Source: a virus. Taken from it: 60,424 nt of DNA. The stretch is taken from the IMG/VR virus record IMGVR_UViG_3300030329_003758, positions 1 through 60,424 of that record, one strand, 5' to 3'. Positions 33,485 to 38,861 of this stretch are shown one piece after another. Every line of letters begins with the position of its first letter. Position 1 is the stretch's first letter. The position numbers were made by a program, and so were the translations under genes. The notes beneath the pieces are model-generated. The model had not been told where the DNA came from, did no database searches, and was given only the letters and a program-made list of their open reading frames with translations.

Positions 33485-33655
33485 TTACTTTCCTTCTTTG
33501 TTTGATTGTTGGATTGATTCTTCATCTTCAATAAGGCAGTCCTGACCGCCAAGTACAAACTTGTTGTCACGCACTTCCCATAGCTCCATGCATCCCTGGC
33601 ATTGACAGTAGATGTCACCTGAACAGGGCTCTTGATATTTATTTAGCTCTTTCAT
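33485..33655 (-). CDS. 56-residue Cys-rich (zinc-ribbon-like) protein of the MoxR/VWA module
   Basis: ATG at 33655 with the module leader AATAAAGGAAAGTAAATG upstream, TAA at 33485-33487, and the next gene starting at once. The peptide begins MKELNKYQEPCSGDIY and contains CSGDIYCQCQGC, then a further Cys (C40), with an acidic, Gln-rich end. The cysteine spacing suggests a small zinc ribbon or treble-clef knuckle. Too short for many gene callers. Probably a zinc-binding adaptor of the module. Confidence 0.7.
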   Translation of the reverse strand: MKELNKYQEPCSGDIYCQCQGCMELWEVRDNKFVLGGQDCLIEDEESIQQSNKEGK

Positions 33656-33699
33656 TTACTTTCCTTTATTGTTTGGGTTTGACACTGATTAGCATCATT

Positions 33700-33727
33700 G
33701 GATGCATCGAATCTCTCCGATGCATCC
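33700..33727 (-). other. Ten-base perfect hairpin between the MoxR gene and the 56-residue gene
   Basis: GGATGCATCG (33700-33709) pairs with CGATGCATCC (33718-33727) around an eight-base loop, inside an outer TTGACA/TGTCAA pair (near 33679 and 33732). No T-run follows. Likely an RNA stability, processing or partial-termination element that could lower downstream expression relative to MoxR. Confidence 0.6.
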
Positions 33728-33737
33728 TAGTTGTCAA

Positions 33738-34862
33738 TCAGGTGAGTCCAGCATCTTGCAAGATGTCAAACAACGCTTCCACATCGGGCAAGGTTCCGTT
33801 CCAACCCTTGGGGCTTCCAGCTTTGGCAAGGTCAATACAAGCCAGGGATGCATAGTCGGCATGTCCTGTTTCATACAGGGTTCCGATTAGATCCCAACAA
33901 GCCTGGACATTCTGACAAGTAAACTCACCATCGGAAAGTGTACCTGCAACACAAGCCTTGGCCATAGTCAGGATCTGATCTCCACGCTTGGGCCAGTTAG
34001 GACTGTGTTGGTTGACCCTACCAGAAAGAACATCACGCCAATCTGGAATGTCTTGTTGCTTCTCCCAGTTTACATACTTGAGAGCCAGTTCTTCTCCAAT
34101 GCAACCAGCCAATAGAATCATACGTGCTTCCATATGTCCGGTTCCTTTGCATAGAGCATTGTAGAGAGCAACATGTGTCCATTGTCTTGGACATGGTGCA
34201 GCTAAATGTGCTTCTGCTGCATCCTGGTCAAGGTATTCAGGAGCGCTCCGAATGAACGCGGATACCATCACACGTTCTTGGGGAATACGGTCAGTCCAGG
34301 ATGAATCAAACTCAACAACGTCTATGTTTTCAAACCCAGACTCATTGCCATCGGCCCATGCATTGGCATCTACATCAGCATTAATACAACAGACACGCTT
34401 TCTTACTGGGATTGACATGGCTCCACCAGTAGTAGAGATTTCAGGTGGATTCCCAGCACCACATAGTGCAGTCAATAGTGGAAGTTGTTCGATTCCAAAT
34501 GTCTTCCCACAGAACACAGGATGTACTGCACGCTGGACAGATGGAACAAGATCACAGACTTCATCAAAGAAGACAATGCATGAACCCTCGGGCAAGTCCA
34601 GAATGGAACGGACATATGCATCTGGATAGAAACGCATGGTTCCGGTTGTATGGTCGGGTACACCATAGCCTGAGATATCTTCAGCACACTTACCAGACAT
34701 CTCAAACCCAAAGAGCTTCTTACGCATGGCCTTTGCGATGGCTTTGGTAACTGCAGTTTTACCAATACCAGACCTTCCAATGATTATGATGGGTGGAAGC
34801 TCAGGATGATGAAACTGTCCGATAATAGCGATCTGATACGCAAGAAGTTGGTTCTTGTTCAC
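33738..34862 (-). CDS. MoxR-family AAA+ ATPase (374 aa)
   Basis: Walker A GRSGIGKT (29-36), Walker B CIVFFDEV (D100, E101) and sensor-1 GAGNPP (N138) give a complete AAA+ core of the MoxR/RavA type; a C-terminal lid region follows. GTG start at 34862 behind the module leader. First gene of unit B, downstream of the TGACGTCA-containing promoter. MoxR ATPases remodel VWA-bearing partners, and the DUF2201-VWA protein at 29729 is the obvious partner. In other genomes such pairs mature metalloenzymes or act in conflict systems. Confidence 0.85.
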   Translation of the reverse strand: MNKNQLLAYQIAIIGQFHHPELPPIIIIGRSGIGKTAVTKAIAKAMRKKLFGFEMSGKCAEDISGYGVPDHTTGTMRFYPDAYVRSILDLPEGSCIVFFDEVCDLVPSVQRAVHPVFCGKTFGIEQLPLLTALCGAGNPPEISTTGGAMSIPVRKRVCCINADVDANAWADGNESGFENIDVVEFDSSWTDRIPQERVMVSAFIRSAPEYLDQDAAEAHLAAPCPRQWTHVALYNALCKGTGHMEARMILLAGCIGEELALKYVNWEKQQDIPDWRDVLSGRVNQHSPNWPKRGDQILTMAKACVAGTLSDGEFTCQNVQACWDLIGTLYETGHADYASLACIDLAKAGSPKGWNGTLPDVEALFDILQDAGLT

Positions 34863-34928
34863 TTTACTTTCCTTTGTTTGGTTTGTTTAGTTGTGAAGTG
34901 GGGTCAGAAGAAACTAACCCCACAGTCC

Positions 34929-34957
34929 AATGTGCTCTGTTTGACGTCACTTGTCAA
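34929..34957 (-). promoter_or_regulatory. Promoter of the MoxR/VWA module with TGACGTCA operator
   Basis: TTGACA (34952-34957), 17 bases, then a weak CACATT (34929-34934). A TGACGTCA palindrome (34942-34949) lies two bases after the -35, and TTTGAC/GTCAAA arms (34940-34958) form a wider inverted repeat. The same arrangement occurs at unit A. Confidence 0.6.
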
Positions 34958-35138
34958 ATAATTCGAGTTTTCCCAGTGATTTCAAGTAGTTACAGCGGCG
35001 ACCAAAAACTGTCCGCGGGGCGCGTTTCGCTAAGTACCTGAAATCACTGCATTTTTCGGCCCGACCCTCTGCGAGAAGCCCCAATATAAGATTTCAACCC
35101 TAAACAGGGACTATTCCCTCGCAATACTACAACCATAG

Positions 35139-35190
35139 ATTAGCGCTGATACATAGCCGCCAATATTAGCGCTGATATATTGCCGCCAAT
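35139..35190. repeat. Tandem 26-base direct repeat (two copies)
   Basis: Two copies of ATTAGCGCTGATACATAGCC-type sequence (35139-35164 and 35165-35190) lie end to end with only a few differences in the middle, each containing the palindrome AGCGCT and ending GCCGCCAAT. Iteron-like. Confidence 0.85.
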
Positions 35191-35280
35191 GGTTGAGGCA
35201 TGCCCCGTGCTGCCCATGCCCGGGACCGAGCCCATGTGCTGCGCATGCCCCGGATCGCCCCCATATCCGCGGGAGGAAAA

Positions 35281-35379
35281 GGGCGTTACCACACCAGGAG
35301 TCGGCAGCCCCCCCTTAACCTCACCTACTTGATGATAGGTCCGTCTCAGGGCGTTACCACCCCCGAGGGGCGTTACCAC
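35281..35379. repeat. Three GGGCGTTACCAC repeats
   Basis: Identical 12-base copies start at 35281, 35349 and 35368, in the same orientation, within a GC-rich gene-free stretch. Spacing 68 and 19 bases. They look like protein-binding sites (iterons) for replication or regulation. Confidence 0.8.
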
Positions 35380-35473
35380 CTCCTAGCCCTCCCTCTGCCC
35401 TCGTACCTTCCGCACCCACCTTGGGCTAAGAAGGGGAGGGAGGCCACCTCTCGGTGACCCCCCGTCTCCTCTC

Positions 35474-35674
35474 TCAGTCGTCATCCACTAAGTAATCAAT
35501 CATCCGCATGAGTCTCTCTTCTTTGTACCGACTGACTTCTGCATCGATTTTTATCTCGATCTCCTTACGGTGTCTGTCCTTTGGGTCGCATCCACACATC
35601 GTTCCACCAGCGGCATAGTGTCCGCTAGTGACTCGTGTGCAGAGATTACAAATAGGGCAGTATCCATTGGGCAT
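35474..35674 (-). CDS. Small zinc-finger-like protein, unit A (66 aa)
   Basis: ATG at 35674 with an AAGGAGG site; a longer frame to 35716 is not needed. The N-terminal part has MPNGYCPICNLCTRV followed by GTMCGCD, a likely zinc site. The C-terminal part is helical and charged (EERLMRMIDYLVDDD). Last gene of unit A. Role unknown, possibly an early host-modulating factor. Confidence 0.65.
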   Translation of the reverse strand: MPNGYCPICNLCTRVTSGHYAAGGTMCGCDPKDRHRKEIEIKIDAEVSRYKEERLMRMIDYLVDDD

Positions 35675-35699
35675 GATGCCCTCCTTTCTTGGGTTGTGT

Positions 35700-35729
35700 G
35701 GGGAGCGGAGCATCATTGCCCCGCCCCCC
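35700..35729 (-). other. Intergenic RNA hairpin with G-U wobble pairs (third spacer of unit A)
   Basis: On the leftward strand GGGGGGCGGGGC, loop AATGAT, GCTCCGCTCCCC: 12 pairs with two G-U wobbles. On the other strand those would be A-C mismatches, so the structure belongs to the leftward RNA. No T-run follows. Confidence 0.7.
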
Positions 35730-35744
35730 GGTTGTTGAAGTTAG

Positions 35745-36032
35745 CTACGCTTCATTGACGACAAGCTTGGTACACGCAGTGAGCAGCCTCTTAAAGTCTG
35801 CCTTGCGCCTCTCTTCCAGCCTCTTCAGTTTCCATTCGTAGCGGGTAGGCATGCGAGTTGTTGGATACTCACCTTTATCTACCATCTCAGAAGAGGCTAG
35901 GATCTCGACGGGTTCATCATTCTCCCGCCTCTGCATAGCCTTCTTTCTTGCACTGTCTCTCAGTGCAGCAAGAAGGTCCATTGCCAAGCCAGCGGCTTCC
36001 TCCGTCAAGTTCTCCATACTAGGGTCGATCAT
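35745..36032 (-). CDS. Hypothetical helical protein, unit A (95 aa)
   Basis: Starts MIDPSMENLTEE behind GGAGTAAGCTATG, the same ribosome-site cassette as the gene at 36312. Helical and charged, with a basic middle (SARKKAMQRREN) and a basic C-terminal part (RLEERRKADFKRLLTACTK). No TM. Unknown function; small early phage proteins of this type often bind host proteins. Confidence 0.6.
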   Translation of the reverse strand: MIDPSMENLTEEAAGLAMDLLAALRDSARKKAMQRRENDEPVEILASSEMVDKGEYPTTRMPTRYEWKLKRLEERRKADFKRLLTACTKLVVNEA

Positions 36033-36129
36033 AGCTTACTCCAGTGAGGCTATTGCCTCGTTTATCCCGTGCGTTATTGCAGGGAAGATGGAGCGGGGGA
36101 GGGTGCTGTCCCCTCCCCCTTGGTTGCAT
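36033..36129 (-). ncRNA. Structured spacer RNA, copy 1 (two hairpins)
   Basis: Leftward, a GGGGGAGGG/CCCTCCCCC hairpin with loop GACAGCA (36095-36119) is followed by a conserved stretch, then GAGGC/GCCTC (36046-36059) just before the GGAGTAAGCTATG site. The spacer at 36313-36403 has the same order with compensatory base changes. No T-runs, so not intrinsic terminators. Confidence 0.7.
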
Positions 36130-36312
36130 CTATCGATGCGGGTGGGAGTTGAGATAGATTGAGGCTGTAACGCTCAACTGTCCCAACTTGTGGTTAGTGA
36201 AGCACTCACTACACACCTTATTGCCCCGGATTAGCATCCAGGTGTTGGGTGGGTAAGGGTGCTTGCATGGACTGTCTAAGTCCTTCTTAGTTACGGGTTT
36301 GAAATAACCCAT
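36130..36312 (-). CDS. Small CxxC-type protein, unit A (60 aa)
   Basis: ATG at 36312 behind GGAGTAAGCTATG. Contains SPCKHPYPPNTW and KVCSECFTNH, so C16, C34 and C37 with nearby His could bind zinc. Basic and small. Between two copies of the structured spacer. Unknown function. Confidence 0.65.
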   Translation of the reverse strand: MGYFKPVTKKDLDSPCKHPYPPNTWMLIRGNKVCSECFTNHKLGQLSVTASIYLNSHPHR

Positions 36313-36403
36313 AGCTTACTCCAAATGGGGCTTAGCCCCGGCTTATCCCTGCGGTATTGCAAGGAAGGCAAGGAGAGGGGGGCAGGTATTGTCCCTGCCC
36401 CCC
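36313..36403 (-). ncRNA. Structured spacer RNA, copy 2 (two hairpins)
   Basis: GGGGGGCAGG/CCTGCCCCCC with loop GACAATA on the leftward strand (36377-36403), then a conserved stretch including TGCAATACCGCAGGGATAA, then GGGGC/GCCCC (36327-36339) and the ribosome site. Matches 36033-36129 in order, spacing and loop, with paired changes in both stems. Confidence 0.75.
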
Positions 36404-36456
36404 AGTGCTTCTAAAGGATCATCAGTGCCAGTAGCAGTATGATCCAGAAGAGCACT
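36404..36456 (-). other. Long bulged hairpin after the first unit A gene
   Basis: Arms AGTGCTTCT...GGATCAT (36404-36422) and ATGATCC...AGCACT (36439-36456) pair with small internal loops. It lies between the stop of the 156-residue gene and spacer copy 2. A 14-residue hydrophobic frame on the same strand is probably coincidental. Confidence 0.65.
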
Positions 36457-36471
36457 CCACGGGGTGAGGTG

Positions 36472-36942
36472 CTATTCAGCATCGGATGCGTCCTCCGCAT
36501 CCTCCTCTGACGTCTCAACAACGTCAGCCTCACTCTCGGATGACTCGTCGCCACCCTCTTGCTCTGCCTTTACTTCCGCATCGTATTCAGCTAGCATGGC
36601 TGCCTTTCTCGCGGCAGCCTCAGCCGCTAGCTGTCTATCGATTGCAGCCTCGTAAGATGTCCGGTCAAAGCGAGCTTCTGGGAACTCGCCAGAGTCTTTC
36701 ACCTTCTTGATTGCAGTCTGGAAGTTAGGCGCAAGCTCAACCTCTCCGTTTGCTCCGATTAGAAGCTTGACTTTCCCCGTAGGGTTCCCGTCCTTGTCTT
36801 CCTCCTGGATGCAGGGGATAAGGCCTTGGGTTTCGGAGTACTTAGTACCCTTCTTCTCGCCTCCTTTACCCTTCTGCTTGCGGGTGTGGATTGTGCATGC
36901 GCTGAGCGCCGTGATTGTCCAAGTGGCTTTTGATTGAGCCAT
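36472..36942 (-). CDS. Acidic-tailed early protein, first gene of unit A (156 aa)
   Basis: ATG at 36942 with a strong AAGGAGG site. The N-terminal 90 residues are compact and Lys/Gly-rich (RKQKGKGGEKKGTKYSE), the middle is Ala-rich helical and the end is very acidic (SSESEADVVETSEEDAED). An acidic tail on a basic, strand-rich body resembles SSBs or host-factor inhibitors. It has the highest-ranked position in the earliest leftward unit, so strong early expression is likely. Confidence 0.65.
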   Translation of the reverse strand: MAQSKATWTITALSACTIHTRKQKGKGGEKKGTKYSETQGLIPCIQEEDKDGNPTGKVKLLIGANGEVELAPNFQTAIKKVKDSGEFPEARFDRTSYEAAIDRQLAAEAAARKAAMLAEYDAEVKAEQEGGDESSESEADVVETSEEDAEDASDAE

Positions 36943-37517
36943 CTGAACCTCCTTGTGGCCCTTTCGGGCCGTTTATTCCCGAGCCGACATTGGCCGGGAA
37001 AGCCTTAGGAGTTTTGTCCACCATCGTATTGAGATTTGAAAGATCAGTGCGGTTTGACACCGGCTCAGCCTCTCGGCTTGAACTGCATTTAACCATGTGA
37101 CGTCACAGTGCAACAAAATAGTTTGAATCTCAAGCTAAAAACACCCGAAAATGGGCCATTTTTACCAAGCTGAGACACCCATTTTTCTGCCCATAATCGG
37201 CCATTCAAGCGAGTATGGGGGGATATGACCCTCTAAAAGTGGTCTATTAGGAGAAGGCACGAAAAAAGTTTGAATTAGAGGGTAGGGTGACGCCAAATAC
37301 CAGCCCCCTCACGGGGCATAGGGGCTACCCTTTCCTTTCCACGGGACAAGCTATGCGCGGGCTTTCCTTTACCTCAGTCCCCAGCACAGCCCTACCAGCA
37401 CAGCCCCATGTCCCATGTCACGCCACGAAAAACCGCCACCACGCGGAAGCATCCCCCTTTTTTCGCCCCCCCAGGCTTTCCTGGGGAGTCTCTTTCGAAT
37501 ACAATTAGTTTTGCAAA
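36943..37517. other. 575-base divergent switch region between early and late blocks
   Basis: No credible gene. It separates the leftward unit A from the rightward late block. It contains the unit A promoter with a TGTGACGTCACA palindrome (37096-37107), repeated AGTTTGAATTAGAGGG / TAGTTTGAATCTC words, ATGGGCC/CCCATTTTT-like repeats, a CCCCAGG/CCTGGGG hairpin (near 37468-37485) and TACAAT (37500-37505) before the late gene start. Confidence 0.7.
37087..37116 (-). promoter_or_regulatory. Promoter of unit A with TGACGTCA operator
   Basis: A TGACGTCA core (37098-37105, inside the 12-base palindrome TGTGACGTCACA) lies two bases after TTGCAC, the same geometry as TTGACA-AG-TGACGTCA at unit B. The best -10 is TTAAAT (37087-37092), 18 bases from TTGTTG or 15 from TTGCAC, so the exact boxes are uncertain. 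Confidence 0.5.
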
Positions 37518-38435
37518 ATGACTGACGCCACATGCACGAAGAAAGGTGGATACACGCATTGGCTGTTGCACTCGGCTGAAATCCCGAGGAAGCAGTTCAA
37601 TCAGAGTAATCTCAGCTTCTACCACCTAGCGCTAGCTTTCGGATTCTGTACTCCGTACATGCAGGATCAGAAATCATGGCGAATGGTGTCAATTCCCCAG
37701 TTTCAGGCCGCAATGCGCAATCTGAGGTGGGCGATTTGGAGGGATCGCAGGATTCTGCACGGGGTCTACAGTAAGGCCATGTTCGTGGCACCAGAGAAGT
37801 GGCCTAAAGATGTTAGGGAATCATTTAGATTAGTAGATCCGCCCACGCCCTATGAGGTCGCATGCGTGCTATTGGTTGAGCCCCATGCGAATTTCTGGTC
37901 CCTGCACGTAGGTGCGCCCAAATATGTCCAGTGTGCGCTGTCTACCCTGAAGTGGTGGCTGATGGGAATGCCCGAGGAGGCTTTATCGACTGTCCTGGGC
38001 ATAGGGGGGAGCGCGTTACATGAGATCCTGGCTATTGCTGTCAAACACGCTATGGACAAGCCGAAGTTCGCAATCTGGGCGCTCGGTGGAAGCCTGATTC
38101 CGGTGTGTACGAACAGAACCATGCTCCAGGTCGCGGAATCTTTCGCGCTGGGAAAGTCTCTCCCGTCGAACTCTAAGGGCAGCGGCGCAACGCAACAGGC
38201 GCGAACAGCACAAAACCGTCTTTTCAATCACCCATATGTACAAGCTCAGCTTAAATCTGGTGTACGTATCGGACCATTGTGTAGGCCAATCTTTCTTCCG
38301 GGCATCGTTTGGGATTCTTCGGCGGATAAAAAACAATGGGAAGTCTCAGAAGATCGTGGAGCTAAACAGATTCTAAAGGTTCGGACGCAAATTTCCAAGT
38401 ATCCCGAACAACACCCTGAATGGTTAGATCTTTGA
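37518..38435 (+). CDS. Unknown protein, first late-block gene (305 aa)
   Basis: Starts MTDATCTKKGGYTHW. No Shine-Dalgarno; TAGTTT lies six bases before the ATG and TACAAT 12 bases before, so a leaderless or short-leader start is likely. The protein is mixed, with Trp-rich N-terminal parts and a possible helix-turn-helix near residue 155 (PEEALSTVLGIGGSALHEILA). It is followed by packaging-side genes. It could be a small-terminase-like or regulatory protein, but no family is recognised. Confidence 0.6.
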   Translation: MTDATCTKKGGYTHWLLHSAEIPRKQFNQSNLSFYHLALAFGFCTPYMQDQKSWRMVSIPQFQAAMRNLRWAIWRDRRILHGVYSKAMFVAPEKWPKDVRESFRLVDPPTPYEVACVLLVEPHANFWSLHVGAPKYVQCALSTLKWWLMGMPEEALSTVLGIGGSALHEILAIAVKHAMDKPKFAIWALGGSLIPVCTNRTMLQVAESFALGKSLPSNSKGSGATQQARTAQNRLFNHPYVQAQLKSGVRIGPLCRPIFLPGIVWDSSADKKQWEVSEDRGAKQILKVRTQISKYPEQHPEWLDL

Positions 38436-38525
38436 GTACCCCTTCGGGTCAAAAAGGGAGGCGCGGAGGGAGTCAACTGTCTTATTAGACACAACTGCAG
38501 GGGAAACATCCGTTATACTGGACGC

Positions 38526-38861
38526 ATGGACAAAAAAGAAGATCTTGTGCCCATCGAGGAATCCGCTGCGCTAACTCGCGTTTCTACCACACTTCAGAAG
38601 AAGAAGGTACGCGAGTTGAATGACATAACGGACTTATGCGCTGACGCGATGACCGCAATTGTCAAAAAAGAAATGTCTACTGGTGTTGCCAGAGAACTCC
38701 GCCAGTGGGCTGAACTTATGTATACTTGCGTTCAGGCTCAACGTGTTTCTGGTGAAGGTGGTGGTGTGAACTTCGTTACTCAGCTAATTCAGATGAACGG
38801 CGCGACAGAAGAAGCCCGTGAGCGCGTCGAGGAAGTTTTCGACATTAAGGATGTTGGATGA
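38526..38861 (+). CDS. Hypothetical small helical protein, possible small terminase subunit (111 aa)
   Basis: ATG at 38526 with TATACT ending six bases upstream, so it may be leaderless. Helical, with a basic stretch and an acidic tail ending VFDIKDVG. Small terminase subunits of short-tailed phages are of this size and lie upstream of the large subunit, but no DNA-binding motif is clear. The stop overlaps the next start. Confidence 0.5.
   Translation: MDKKEDLVPIEESAALTRVSTTLQKKKVRELNDITDLCADAMTAIVKKEMSTGVARELRQWAELMYTCVQAQRVSGEGGGVNFVTQLIQMNGATEEARERVEEVFDIKDVG

Larger units (their letters stand above)
34863..35473. other. 611-base control/origin-like region with inverted and tandem repeats
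   Basis: No credible gene. From left: the MoxR leader, a GTGGGGT/ACCCCAC hairpin (34898-34923), the unit B promoter, a 15-base inverted repeat with one mismatch (34974-34988 and 35035-35049), a TTCGCTAAGTACCT element, a 26-base tandem repeat (35139-35190), GC-rich GTGCTGC..CATGCCC repeats and three GGGCGTTACCAC copies. Confidence 0.7.

Noticed and set aside
35140-35457. Frames of about 80-85 residues on both strands within the repeat-rich 35 kb region
   Set aside because: They run through the 26-base tandem repeat and GGGCGTTACCAC repeats, are Pro/Gly/His/Arg-biased, and lack ribosome sites.
36415-36460. 14-residue hydrophobic frame (LFWIILLLALMIL) on the leftward strand
   Set aside because: It coincides with a strong hairpin, starts at GTG with a badly placed ribosome site, and is much shorter than the other credible micropeptide. 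Kept only as a coincidence.
37062-37090. Rightward TTGACA in the divergent switch region
   Set aside because: No acceptable -10 at 16-18 bases, and no rightward gene starts nearby.
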